Shown here one piece after another: positions 1 to 8,887 of a stretch of DNA of 64,000 bases. This stretch comes from Roseibium salinum. GTDB lineage: Bacteria; Pseudomonadota; Alphaproteobacteria; Rhizobiales; Stappiaceae. Position numbers and translations under genes: made by a program. The notes under the pieces are model-generated. The model saw nothing but the letters and a program-made list of their open reading frames with translations. It ran no database searches and had not been told where the DNA came from. The stretch's first letter is position 1. Every line of letters begins with the position of its first letter. Location of the stretch: positions 930,001 through 994,000 of the forward strand of contig NZ_JAPEVI010000003.1 of NCBI RefSeq assembly GCF_026240905.1, written 5' to 3'.

Positions 1-1284
1 GGCGTGGCGGCCAGGCAGGACGTGATCGTGTCGGTCACCGCCAAACAGCTGAAGGACAAGGGCATCGACCTGACAACGTTCCTGAACGGTGCCATGACCT
101 TGAGCGTTACCAAGGCGAGCGACGGCCAGGAGTTCGTCGTCGACCTGCAGCAGACGGAAGTGCGCTTGCAGGCGCTTGGCTGGCAAAAGGCCAAGGGGGT
201 TCCGGCAACAGCCTCGTTCAAACTGGTCGAGACGGAAGACGAACGCCGCATCAAGGATTTCAAGCTGGATGCGGAAGGCGCGCGCGTGAGCGGCTCCATG
301 CGGCTGTCCGCGGACGGCAACCTTACCCACGCATCCTTCGACACATTCAGGCTGCGGCCGGGCGACGACGCCGAGGTGGACATCCAGCGGGCCGGCGACG
401 GGCGCTACGACATCATCTTCGCCGGTTCCGCCTTTGATGCGCGCGGCCTCATCCGCAGCATGCGCAGCCCCGGCGGCAGCAAGGGCGGCGGTGATTTCTC
501 GAAGGGCGCCAGAATCGCTGCAACGATCGACCGGGTGACCGGGTTCAACAAGCAGACCATCGAGAAGTTCTCCGGCAAGGTCGAGACCGGTGCGAAGGGC
601 CTGGTTACTGCGGACTTGAAGGGGCTCGTCAACGGCCGGGCCAATTTCGAATTCACCGTAACCGACGAGGACGACACGCAGGTCGCAAACGGCCGGTTTG
701 CGAATACGGGCGCAACGCTCAGGTTCCTTGATGTCTATCAGCGCATGCGCGGCGGCACCGGCTTGCTGAACGTCGCGATGGCCGACGAAGACAGCTGGGT
801 CGGCGATTTCACAGTGCGCTCCCTGCGCATCACGGAAGACCCGGCGATCCAGCGCATCCGCCAGCAAAACCGCCGGGTCAATTCCAATCTGGACGCATCG
901 ACCTCCGTCGCCATCCGCGAGCCGGAAGGCTCAGCGAGTTTCGATACGCTCGATCTGAGTTTCACGCGCGAAGTGGACACCTTGACCGTCATCCGCGGGA
1001 CCCTCCAGGGCAACGCCCTGGGCGGTACGGTGAGCGGGATGGTGGATCTCAATCAGCAGACGCTGAACCTGACCGGCACCTTCGTGCCGATCTATGCACT
1101 GAACAACTTCTTTGCCAAAATTCCGCTGCTGGGATTTGCGCTTGGCGGCAGCTCCGGCGAAGGCCTGATCGGAGTGACCTACCGGCTCTCCGGCTCCATC
1201 TCCGATCCGGTTCTGTCGGTCAATCCGATCTCCGCGATCGCACCGGGCATTTTCCGCAAGATGTTCGAGTTCCAATCGAATTGA
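1..1284 (+). CDS. AsmA-like C-terminal domain protein (YhdP/DUF3971-type), 5' truncated by window edge
   Basis: The reading frame is open from the first base and ends at TGA 1282-1284, so the start lies upstream of the window; the GTG at 4 is unlikely to be the real start. About 427 C-terminal residues are visible. They are long runs of alternating beta-strand-like sequence. The last ~90 residues (the segment around VPIYALNNFFAKIPLLG, then GEGLIGVTYRLSGSISDP and the VNPISAIAPG tail) match what I know of the AsmA_2/DUF3971 C-terminus found in large inner-membrane-anchored periplasmic proteins of the YhdP/AsmA group. These are thought to bridge inner and outer membrane and help transport phospholipid. 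Family assignment is good; the specific role is inferred. The gene converges on tyrS, with 45 bases between them and no clear terminator. Confidence 0.75.
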   Translation, partial: GVAARQDVIVSVTAKQLKDKGIDLTTFLNGAMTLSVTKASDGQEFVVDLQQTEVRLQALGWQKAKGVPATASFKLVETEDERRIKDFKLDAEGARVSGSMRLSADGNLTHASFDTFRLRPGDDAEVDIQRAGDGRYDIIFAGSAFDARGLIRSMRSPGGSKGGGDFSKGARIAATIDRVTGFNKQTIEKFSGKVETGAKGLVTADLKGLVNGRANFEFTVTDEDDTQVANGRFANTGATLRFLDVYQRMRGGTGLLNVAMADEDSWVGDFTVRSLRITEDPAIQRIRQQNRRVNSNLDASTSVAIREPEGSASFDTLDLSFTREVDTLTVIRGTLQGNALGGTVSGMVDLNQQTLNLTGTFVPIYALNNFFAKIPLLGFALGGSSGEGLIGVTYRLSGSISDPVLSVNPISAIAPGIFRKMFEFQSN

Positions 1285-1329
1285 CATGACGGGCCGGGCA
1301 GCGAGCCCGGCGCCTCCTGCCGGCTGTGG

Positions 1330-2583
1330 TCAAACCGGCTTCAGCAGCACATGCTTCTTCTTTCCGAGCGACAGTTTGATGATGCCGTCATCGGTGAGGT
1401 CTGCGAGGGAAAGCTGGCGCTTTTCGTTCTGTTCGCCGCGATCGTTGATCCTGACGGCGCCACCCTTGATGTTGCGCCGGACATCGCCGTTGGATGCGCA
1501 AAGGCCTGCGATGACGAAAGCCGACAGGACGCCGAGCCCCGCTTCAAGGTCGGATTTCGGAACCTCCACCGTGGGCAGGCCTTCAGCCGACTCGCCTTCC
1601 TCGAAGGCCTTGCGGGCGGTCTCCGCTGCCGCTTCCGCCTTTTCCCGGCCATGGATCAGCGCCGTCGCCTCGGTAGCGAGGATCTTCTTTGCGTCATTGA
1701 TCTCGGAGCCTTCCAGTGCGGCAAGGCGGGCAATTTCGTCCATGGGCAGTACGGTGAACAGCTTCAGGAAGCGTTCGACATCGGCGTCCTCCGTGTTGCG
1801 CCAATATTGCCAATAGTCATAGGAGGCGAGCTGTTCCTCGTTCAGCCAGACCGCGCCGGCCGCGGTCTTGCCCATCTTGGCACCGGAGGCTGTGGTCAGA
1901 AGCGGCGAGGTGAGGGCGAAAGCCTCGACATCAGCCAGGCGGCGGACAAGGTCGGTGCCGGAAAGGATGTTGCCCCACTGGTCGGAACCGCCCATCTGCA
2001 GCCGGCAGCCGGTGCGCCGGTAGATTTCCAGGTAGTCGTAGCCCTGGAGCAGCATGTAGTTGAATTCCAGGAAGGACAGATGCTGTTCGCGCTCCAGGCG
2101 CAGGCGGACGGAATCGCGCTGGATCATCTGGTTCACGGAGAAGTGCCGGCCGATCTCGCGCAGGAAGTCGACATAATTGAGCTTCAACAGCCAGTCGGCA
2201 TTGTCGAGCATCATGGCATCGGTCGGGCCGTCGCCGAATGTCAGCAGCTTTTCGAAGACCTTCCTGATGCCGGCCTTGTTGTCCTCGATCGCTTCGTCGG
2301 TGAGCAGCTTGCGCGATTCATCCTTGCCGGACGGATCACCGACGCGGGTGGTGCCACCGCCCATGAGCGCAATCGGACGGTGTCCGGTCTTTTGCAGCCA
2401 GTGCAGCATCATGATCGGAACGAGCGAACCGGCATGCAGGCTCGGGGCCGTGCAGTCAAAGCCGATATAGGCGGTTACGGTATCGGTGGCGCACAGGTCA
2501 TCGAGCCCCTTGGGATCGGAAATCTGATGAATGAAACCGCGTTCTGAAAGAACGTTTAGAAAGTCCGATTTGAACTCGCTCAT
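1330..2583 (-). CDS. tyrS: Tyrosine--tRNA ligase
   Basis: 417-residue class I aminoacyl-tRNA synthetase that charges tRNA-Tyr in the cytoplasm. The HIGH-like signature is SLHAG at residues 48-52, the tyrosine-recognition strand [10 protein letters not shown] is at 196-205, and the KMSKS loop reads KMGKT at 236-240. The last ~65 residues form an S4-type RNA-binding domain ([16 protein letters not shown]). Length and domain order fit the bacterial TyrRS family. The ATG at 2583 is preceded on the minus strand by a weak GGCAGG-type ribosome-binding site. It is a single gene, convergent with the AsmA-like gene, with a small minus-strand gene upstream. The assignment is secure. Confidence 0.97.
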   Translation of the reverse strand: MSEFKSDFLNVLSERGFIHQISDPKGLDDLCATDTVTAYIGFDCTAPSLHAGSLVPIMMLHWLQKTGHRPIALMGGGTTRVGDPSGKDESRKLLTDEAIEDNKAGIRKVFEKLLTFGDGPTDAMMLDNADWLLKLNYVDFLREIGRHFSVNQMIQRDSVRLRLEREQHLSFLEFNYMLLQGYDYLEIYRRTGCRLQMGGSDQWGNILSGTDLVRRLADVEAFALTSPLLTTASGAKMGKTAAGAVWLNEEQLASYDYWQYWRNTEDADVERFLKLFTVLPMDEIARLAALEGSEINDAKKILATEATALIHGREKAEAAAETARKAFEEGESAEGLPTVEVPKSDLEAGLGVLSAFVIAGLCASNGDVRRNIKGGAVRINDRGEQNEKRQLSLADLTDDGIIKLSLGKKKHVLLKPV

Positions 2584-2718
2584 GCCTGCCTGTCCGTCCG
2601 TATTTTCTTGCCCACCGTCTGGTGTTTCTGCGGACGTGCTCTAGCGCGTGCGGGGTGACTTGTAAATTGCGGCTGCCCGGAAAACCGGCCAGCCGGGGGA
2701 AATGCGGTGCGGGGGCGG

Positions 2719-2937
2719 TCAGTTTGCGGACGGGCCGGCGCCGCGCGCCTTGACGCAGATGTATTTCAGTTCCCCCGCTTCCCACGCAAGACGCATGGTT
2801 TCCGACAGCGTTCGCGGCACGGCTTCGTCGAGCGCGGCCTGACAGGCGGCTTCATCTTCGAAGGTGCCTTCTTCGGTCACAGGCCAGACATTCGGCCCGG
2901 CCAGCAACTGGATGGAAACCGCCATGATCACCCACAT
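2719..2937 (-). CDS. Small hypothetical protein with N-terminal hydrophobic segment
   Basis: 72 residues from ATG 2937. A TTG two codons upstream extends the frame, but the ATG is preferred because AAAGGAG lies 6 bases in front of it on the minus strand, one of the best ribosome-binding sites in the region. Residues 2-13 are hydrophobic (VIMAVSIQLLAG), suggesting an uncleaved anchor or a short export signal. Two cysteines (32 and 61) flank an acidic helix, so a periplasmic disulfide is possible. I do not recognise a family. It lies 135 bases upstream of tyrS in the same direction and diverges from the glycine-rich secreted protein at 3119. The ribosome-binding site is the main reason to call it a gene. 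Confidence 0.6.
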   Translation of the reverse strand: MWVIMAVSIQLLAGPNVWPVTEEGTFEDEAACQAALDEAVPRTLSETMRLAWEAGELKYICVKARGAGPSAN

Positions 2938-3118
2938 CGGCAACTCCTTTCACGTAGGTCAAGGTCAGCGAAACAGCAGAAGACTACACGCCTCCATACC
3001 ACAATTGCGTGAAAGTGACCCAACGTGATGGTGGTCACAGCCTGGGACGCAACGGCGGCATAAGGTGGTTTTCATCAGCAATGAGCCTGCTGTTGAAGAT
3101 CATTCGAGAGGAGCCGTC

Positions 3119-3406
3119 ATGTTTCGCAAGTTTGCCATCGCCGCCGTTGCCGTTGCCACTCTGGCAACCGCCGCAGTCACCATCACGCCGAACGAAGCCT
3201 TCGCCGGGAACAGGAACCGCGGGGGAGCCCTCGCAGCCGGCGCCATCATCGGCCTTGCCGCCGGTGCGATCATCGCCTCGCAGGCCAAACCCCGCTATTA
3301 CGCCCCTGTTTACGCCCCTGTGCGCTGCCACAACGAGCCGGTCCAGCGCTGGAGCCCCTATCACGGCCAATATATCGTCGTCGGCTACCGTCAGGTTTGT
3401 TTCTAA
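3119..3406 (+). CDS. Small secreted protein with glycine-zipper segment
   Basis: 95 residues starting at ATG 3119, chosen over the upstream GTG at 3065 because GAGAGGAG sits 6-13 bases before it and a complete signal peptide then begins at residue 1: FRK positive start, Ala/Val-rich core, AFA-type cleavage near residue 29. The mature part opens with a glycine-zipper-like hydrophobic stretch (GGALAAGAIIGLAAGAIIA, 35-53), followed by a Tyr/Pro-rich tail with Cys70 and Cys94 that could form a disulfide. Proteins of this shape are common in Rhizobiales envelopes; their function is not established. Single gene followed by a terminator hairpin. Confidence 0.72.
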   Translation: MFRKFAIAAVAVATLATAAVTITPNEAFAGNRNRGGALAAGAIIGLAAGAIIASQAKPRYYAPVYAPVRCHNEPVQRWSPYHGQYIVVGYRQVCF

Positions 3407-3440
3407 GTCAGCCCAAAACCCAAAGTCCAAAACGAAGGAG

Positions 3441-3460
3441 CCTCCTTGTGGAGGTTTTTT
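3441..3460 (+). terminator. Rho-independent terminator after the glycine-zipper gene
   Basis: CCTCC at 3441-3445 and GGAGG at 3450-3454 form a short GC stem with a four-base loop, directly followed by six T. The flanking ACGAA and TTCGT could extend the pairing. It lies 34 bases after the stop of the small secreted protein. Confidence 0.6.
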
Positions 3461-3524
3461 CGTGTTGAGCCTGCTCCGGGTCTGCCTGTTTAATGAGCAA
3501 GCTCGAATCTGAGGTCAGGTGCCC

Positions 3525-4568
3525 ATGTCTTCCAAATCCCGCTCCCCTTGCAGCTCTTATGGTCTTGCCTGTGGAACGCTGGAGGCAGGGAAGGGCAACA
3601 CGATTGCAGATGTTGCGGGTGTGACTGTCGGTCATTTCACCTTGAGAGACGGAGACTTACGGACCGGATTTACGGCGCTGCTGCCTCATCAGGGCAATCT
3701 CTTCTGCGAAAAGCTTACCGCTGCGGTCGAGGTGATCAACGGATTCGGCAAAAGCGCCGGGCTCGTACAGGTGGATGAACTGGGCACGCTGGAAACGCCC
3801 GTGCTTCTGACCAACACTTTCGGGGTCGGCACTGGCGTCAATGCACTGATCCGCCGGGCCATTTCGGAGAACCCGGAAATCGGCCGCTCGACCGGAACCG
3901 TCAATCCGGTGGTCCTGGAATGCAATGACGGCTATCTCAGCGACATCCAGGCCATGGCCCTGACGGAAGCGCATGTGGTCGCGGCGATCGAAGCGGCGTC
4001 GGAGAGCTTCGAACAGGGCAGCGTGGGGGCAGGCACCGGGATGAGCGCCTTCGGCTTCAAGGGCGGCATCGGCTCGGCTTCGCGCGTGTATGAACTGGAT
4101 GGGCGCAGGTTCACGCTCGGCGCGCTTGTGCTGGCAAATTTCGGCCGGCCGGGCGACCTGGTCCTGCCGGATGGCAGGAGGCCGCATCCGAAGGATCTGA
4201 AACGGGCGGAGGAGCGCGGCTCCGTCATTGTCGTCCTAGCCACCGATGTGCCGCTGGAAAGCAGGCAACTCAAACGGATTGCAAAGCGCGCCGGGGCCGG
4301 CCTTGCGCGTCTGGGCGCCTTTTACGGCAATGGCAGCGGCGACATCGCGCTGGCGTTCACCACGGCAGGGCGCGTCGCCCATTTTGCTTCGAGCGATTTT
4401 GTCGTGCGCGAGATACTCGTGGAGGACAGGATCGACATTCTGTTCCAGGCGGCCGCAGAGACGACGCAGGAAGCGGTGCTCAACGCGATGATCGCGTCAC
4501 CCGCCATGCGCGGACGAGGGAGAAACAAGCGGCCGTCGCTGGCCGACTGGCTGGCGGCAAACGGTTAG
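3525..4568 (+). CDS. P1 family peptidase (DmpA/BapA-type aminopeptidase)
   Basis: 347-residue member of peptidase family S58, whose studied members (DmpA, BapA) release N-terminal D-residues, L-residues or beta-amino acids and mature by self-cleavage into two chains. The diagnostic cleavage site is visible: Gly232-Ser233 in RGSVIVVLATD, where the serine becomes the N-terminal nucleophile of the small subunit. DmpA has the same Gly-Ser pair. Other family blocks are the N-terminal ITIADVxGVxVGH-like segment, NTFGVGTG and GSVGAGTGM. There is no signal peptide, so it is probably cytoplasmic. The start is ATG 3525 with GAGG 10 bases upstream; a GTG at 3519 is possible. Single gene, convergent with glnA. 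Substrate cannot be predicted. Confidence 0.88.
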   Translation: MSSKSRSPCSSYGLACGTLEAGKGNTIADVAGVTVGHFTLRDGDLRTGFTALLPHQGNLFCEKLTAAVEVINGFGKSAGLVQVDELGTLETPVLLTNTFGVGTGVNALIRRAISENPEIGRSTGTVNPVVLECNDGYLSDIQAMALTEAHVVAAIEAASESFEQGSVGAGTGMSAFGFKGGIGSASRVYELDGRRFTLGALVLANFGRPGDLVLPDGRRPHPKDLKRAEERGSVIVVLATDVPLESRQLKRIAKRAGAGLARLGAFYGNGSGDIALAFTTAGRVAHFASSDFVVREILVEDRIDILFQAAAETTQEAVLNAMIASPAMRGRGRNKRPSLADWLAANG

Positions 4569-4635
4569 GCGGGGCTCGCAGCAGGTCGTTCAATCGCGAC
4601 GCACATCCAGCGCGGGACCGTCTGGACTGCAACAA

Positions 4636-4661
4636 AAAACCCCAGCTTTCGCCGGGGTTTT
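4636..4661. terminator. Bidirectional terminator between P1 peptidase and glnA
   Basis: AAAACCCC at 4636-4643 pairs with GGGGTTTT at 4654-4661 around a ten-base loop. The T run on the plus strand serves the peptidase gene; the A run serves glnA on the minus strand, whose stop is 23 bases away. Confidence 0.75.
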
Positions 4662-4683
4662 CGTTGCCGCAAGACCGGAGGTC

Positions 4684-6093
4684 TTAGACGGAGTAGTACA
4701 TGTCGAATTCGACCGGGTGCGGGGTCATTTCGAAGCGCTCGACCTCTTCCATCTTCAGTTCGATGTAAGCGTCGATCTGGTCGTCATCGAACACGCCGCC
4801 GAGTTTCAGGAACTCGCGGTCGGCATCGACAGCTTCCAGCGCTTCGCGCAGGGATCCGCAAACGGTCGGGATTTCCGAGAGTTCTTCCGGCGGAAGGTCG
4901 TAGAGGTTCTTGTCCATGGCGTCGCCCGGATGGATCTTGTTCTTGATCCCGTCAAGGCCGGCCATGAGCAGAGCCGAGAAGCACAGATACGGGTTCGCGG
5001 ACGGATCCGGGAAGCGGACTTCGACGCGTTTCGCCTTCGGAGAAGCGGTGAACGGGATGCGGCAGGATGCCGACCGGTTACGCGAGGAATAGGCCAGAAG
5101 AACCGGTGCTTCGTAACCCGGTACCAGGCGCTTGTAGGAGTTGGTGGACGGGTTGGTGAAGGCGTTCAGTGCCTTTGCGTGCTTCAGGATACCGCCGATG
5201 AAGTACAGGCAGGTCTCGGAAAGATCGGCATACTGGTTGCCGGCAAAGGTCGGCTCGCCGCCCTTCCAGATCGACAGGTGGCAGTGCATGCCGGTGCCGT
5301 TGTCGCCGAAGACCGGCTTCGGCATGAAGGTTGCGGTCTTGCCATAGGCATGCGCAACCTGATGCACGACATACTTGTAGATCTGCATGTTGTCGGCGCA
5401 TTTGGTCAGGTTGTCGAACTTCATGCCGAGTTCGTGCTGGGCAGCAGCCACTTCGTGGTGATGCTTTTCGGTCGGGACGCCCATTTCGGCCATGACCGAC
5501 AGCATTTCGGAACGGATGTCCTGGGCGCTGTCGACCGGCGGAACCGGGAAGTAGCCGCCTTTGGTGCGCGGACGGTGGCCGAGGTTGCCGGTCTCGTATT
5601 CGGAGCCCATGTTGGACGGCAGTTCCATGCTGTCCAGAATGAAGCCGGTGTTGTACGGGTCCGCATTGAAGCGAACGTCGTCGAACATGAAGAATTCGGC
5701 TTCCGGACCGACATATACCGTGTCGCCGAATCCGCCGGACTTGACGTAGGCTTCGGCCTTTTTGGCGGTCATGCGCGGATCGCGGTTGTAGCCCTCGCCG
5801 GTGACCGGGTCGACGATGTCGCAGAAGATCGCCATTGTGGACTGGGCGAAGAACGGGTCGATGTGAGCGGATTCCGGATCAAGGATCAGCATCATGTCGG
5901 ACTCGTTGATGGCCTTCCAGCCGGCAATGGACGAGCCGTCGAAAGCAACGCCTTCTGCGAACATGTCTTCGTCAACAAGGCCAACGTCCATGGTGACGTG
6001 CTGCATCTTACCCTTGGGGTCGGTAAATCGCAGGTCGACGAATTTCACGTCCTTTTCCTGAATTTCCTTCAGGACTTCAGCGGCAGTGGTCAT
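4684..6093 (-). CDS. glnA: Type I glutamine synthetase
   Basis: Makes glutamine from glutamate, ammonia and ATP as a cytoplasmic dodecamer, the entry point for ammonium assimilation. Starting at ATG 6093 gives 469 residues, the canonical GSI-alpha/beta length. An ATG three codons upstream has its Shine-Dalgarno directly abutting it and is rejected. Metal-site residues lie in GPEAEFF near residue 130 and the [10 protein letters not shown] block near 265-274. The adenylylation tyrosine is Tyr398 in [10 protein letters not shown], so activity is probably switched by GlnE. It follows glnB by 124 bases in a glnB-glnA unit, and a 22-codon ORF overlaps its start codon, suggesting coupled translation. 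The assignment is secure. Confidence 0.98.
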   Translation of the reverse strand: MTTAAEVLKEIQEKDVKFVDLRFTDPKGKMQHVTMDVGLVDEDMFAEGVAFDGSSIAGWKAINESDMMLILDPESAHIDPFFAQSTMAIFCDIVDPVTGEGYNRDPRMTAKKAEAYVKSGGFGDTVYVGPEAEFFMFDDVRFNADPYNTGFILDSMELPSNMGSEYETGNLGHRPRTKGGYFPVPPVDSAQDIRSEMLSVMAEMGVPTEKHHHEVAAAQHELGMKFDNLTKCADNMQIYKYVVHQVAHAYGKTATFMPKPVFGDNGTGMHCHLSIWKGGEPTFAGNQYADLSETCLYFIGGILKHAKALNAFTNPSTNSYKRLVPGYEAPVLLAYSSRNRSASCRIPFTASPKAKRVEVRFPDPSANPYLCFSALLMAGLDGIKNKIHPGDAMDKNLYDLPPEELSEIPTVCGSLREALEAVDADREFLKLGGVFDDDQIDAYIELKMEEVERFEMTPHPVEFDMYYSV

Positions 6094-6158
6094 ATTGTCC
6101 ATCCCTTTAGTTTTTCGTGTGAACAGTTGGGTTTGGTTCCGGCCAGGCAGGGCGTCAT
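6090..6158 (-). CDS. Candidate 22-residue leader ORF translationally coupled to glnA
   Basis: A minus-strand ATG at 6158 has AAAGGAG 8 bases upstream, stronger than the glnA site. The frame reads 22 codons and stops at TGA 6092-6090, sharing ATGA with the glnA start. The glnA Shine-Dalgarno (AAAGGGA) is inside its last codons. The peptide is polar, with two cysteines and no glutamine codons, so it does not look like a classic attenuation leader. No homologue is recalled. Overlap of stop and start suggests the ORF, if translated, re-initiates ribosomes on glnA. It may equally be chance, hence the modest confidence. Confidence 0.4.
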   Translation of the reverse strand: MTPCLAGTKPNCSHEKLKGWTI

Positions 6159-6217
6159 ACCTTCGGCTCCTTTGCGCAGACCGGAATTCGGATTACCGGC
6201 AGGCGCCGGAATGGGGG

Positions 6218-6607
<390 letters not shown>

Positions 6608-6666
6608 TCAGGCAGGCTTAAGGTCCAACAGACCCGGAGGCCGTTGGGGACCGTTGCAGGCTTCAA

Positions 6667-6683
6667 AGCATGATGCGTGCCAA
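6667..6683 (-). promoter_or_regulatory. Sigma-54 (RpoN) promoter of glnB-glnA
   Basis: Minus-strand TTGGCACGCATCATGCT matches the -24/-12 consensus TTGGCACG-N4-TTGCW at all but one position, with GG and GC exactly ten bases apart. The predicted transcript starts near 6656, about 100 bases before the glnB ATG. The 360-base gap between glnB and nnrD is otherwise gene-free; an AT-rich element around 6784-6803 could serve IHF. I could not find a convincing NtrC dyad by eye. Confidence 0.8.
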
Positions 6684-6922
6684 TCCGGGAACAATGATCC
6701 CAATTTCTTTCGGAGCCGGGAATTCCGCCACTAAAAGCGGCAACTTTCTCGCCTTGGGCCGCACTGTAGCACTGCCCTGCGCGAGATATTGATCAAAAAA
6801 TATGCACCTCGCCTAAAAAATGAGCGCAAATGCGACCTCCATTCGTGTTCCACGCTTCCGCTCGACAAAAATCAGGCGCCTGTGCACAGTACCGGCACAG
6901 GAGTATGTGAGATCGGCAGGCA

Positions 6923-8456
6923 ATGACAAGCAACAGATATAAATCGGAAGCGGTATTGCTGACGCCGGAGGAAATGGGGCGGGCCGACCGGTTGACCGTT
7001 GAAAGGGGCGTGCCGGGCATCGACCTGATGGAGCGGGCCGGCCAGGCCGTTGCGCGCGCGGCTGAACGTATGGTCTCCGGCATCCGGCCCATCCTCGTGC
7101 TGTGCGGTCCGGGAAACAACGGCGGCGACGGCTTTGTTGCGGCGCGGTACCTCGCGGCCGCCGGTCACTCTGTCGATGTCCGGCTGATCAGGCCGGCGGA
7201 ACATCTCAAGGGAGATGCGCTCGAAGCCTTCGGTCATATGGAGTTGCCGTACGCCGCGGCGCTGGAGGGCGATGGTGTCGCAAGCGATTTGACCCCGGCG
7301 CTTGAACGCGCGGAACTCGTCATCGACGCCTTGTTCGGTGCAGGGCTGGACAGGCCGCTGTCGGGAGCGGTGCTTGCGCTTGTGGAAGCGGTTAATCGGT
7401 CCGGCGTTCCTGTCCTTGCCGTCGATCTGCCTTCAGGCCTCAATGGAGCGGACGGCGCGATCCTGGGCGGGGCGATAAAGGCGCGCGCGACGATAACGTT
7501 TTTCCGCGAAAAGCCGGGGCATCTGCTCTTTCCGGGCCGGGGCCTGTGCGGCAGGGTGAGCGTTGCCGATATCGGCATCCGGCCGGACGTGCTCGATCAG
7601 ATCGCGCCCGCGACCTTTCACAATTGCCCGGACCTCTGGTTGAGCTCCTGGCCGCGCCCTGATCCGGCGGGTCACAAATATACCAGGGGCCATGCGGTCG
7701 TCTTCAGCGGGCCGATGGCCAGAACCGGGGCCGCAAGGCTGGCGGCGGGGGCAGCGCTCAGAGCCGGAGCCGGACTGGTCACCCTGGCATCACCCCCGAT
7801 GCGATGATGGTGAATGCCAGCCACCTGACGGTGGTGATGCTGAATAAAGTGGCGGATGTGGATGCCATCCCCGGATTTCTTGCCGACAAGCGGCTCAACG
7901 CCGTCCTGATCGGGCCGGGCTACGGGGTAGGCGATGAAACCTGTGCGGCGATCGCTGCCATTCTGGAATGCCGCAGGGCCGTGGTGCTCGATGCCGACGC
8001 ACTGACAAGTTTTGCGGCGGATCCGGATGCGCTATTCGCGCGCATCAAGGCGGCCCGGTCGCCGGCCGTTTTGACGCCGCATGATGGAGAATTCGCCCGG
8101 CTGTTTCCCGACATCGAGGGCGACAAACTCAAGCGCGCCCGTGAGGCGGCAGTGCGTTCGGGAGCAGTGGTCCTTCTGAAAGGGCCGGACACGGTTGTCG
8201 CCGCGCCTGACGGCCGGGCCGCGATCAACCGCAACGCGCCCCCTGGCTGGCGACGGCCGGGGCGGGAGACGTTCTTGCCGGCATCATTGCCGGCCTGCTG
8301 GCGCAGGCCGTTCCCGGCTTCGAGGCTGCCTGCCAGGCCGTCTGGCTGCACGGAGAAGCCGGCAACGCAGCCGGTCCGGGCCTGACGGCGGAAGACCTGG
8401 CGCCCGCCCTGATGGCGCCGATCCGTGCACTTGTGGACAAATCCGGGGAGGCTTGA
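6923..8456 (+). CDS. nnrD: Bifunctional NAD(P)HX epimerase/dehydratase, with two apparent frameshifts
   Basis: Repairs hydrated NADH/NADPH. The N-terminal YjeF_N epimerase domain (to about residue 215) shows [10 protein letters not shown] and the [15 protein letters not shown] motif. The C-terminal ribokinase-like dehydratase shows [23 protein letters not shown] and, after the second shift, [21 protein letters not shown] 6923 opens the frame. The frame breaks at the C5 run 7793-7797 (a stop follows at 7807) and again at the C5 run 8239-8243. Adding one C to each run restores one continuous protein of about 510 residues ending at TGA 8456, a normal family length. Both breaks have the same character, so homopolymer sequencing error is more likely than decay. 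Downstream is tRNA-Leu. Confidence 0.88.
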
Positions 8457-8478
8457 GAGCACCTTGCCGCTTTTTCCT

Positions 8479-8506
8479 TTGACGGGGAAATCTGCGGTGC
8501 TATAGA
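8479..8506 (+). promoter_or_regulatory. Sigma-70 promoter for tRNA-Leu
   Basis: TTGACG at 8479-8484 and TATAGA at 8501-8506 with a 16-base spacer, the latter in a GCTATAGAGG context common in alphaproteobacterial tRNA promoters. The tRNA begins 42 bases downstream. Confidence 0.65.
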
Positions 8507-8547
8507 GGCCCCGCTTCAAATACAGGGCCTGCCCGTGCCCTTAAGAT

Positions 8548-8632
<85 letters not shown>

Positions 8633-8705
8633 TCAGCGTTGTTCATGTTCCGTTGCAGGCGTTCCGGGTCCCGGCAGCGATTTTGCGCCAAATCCCCTAA
8701 TCCCC

Positions 8706-8734
8706 TTGACACTTTGGGGCCCAAGCTTTATCGC
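8706..8734 (+). promoter_or_regulatory. Putative sigma-70 promoter of tig
   Basis: TTGACA at 8706-8711 is a perfect -35; 17 bases later TATCGC (8729-8734) is a partial -10. It lies 154 bases before the tig start codon, in the 255-base gap after tRNA-Leu that holds no gene. Confidence 0.5.
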
Positions 8735-8887
8735 GCTCCCATCGTGCGTCTTGGAGCTTTCCCAGGGCGATGCATTGCCGTTTGAACGCTTCCGGCAAAA
8801 GGGAAGTGCTGGCAATGCGGCACACGGAATTCTAAAAACAAAACCTCCGGGGCGGATTGCCGCTCGGGACCGAGGACGACAAAACCC

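Noticed and set aside
6784..6803. Possible IHF site between glnB and nnrD
   Set aside because: It matches the WATCAANNNNTTR consensus at too few fixed positions to call.
8640..8670. Second LexA-like site (GTTC-N7-GTTG) after tRNA-Leu
   Set aside because: The second half-site is imperfect and it is not placed in a promoter.
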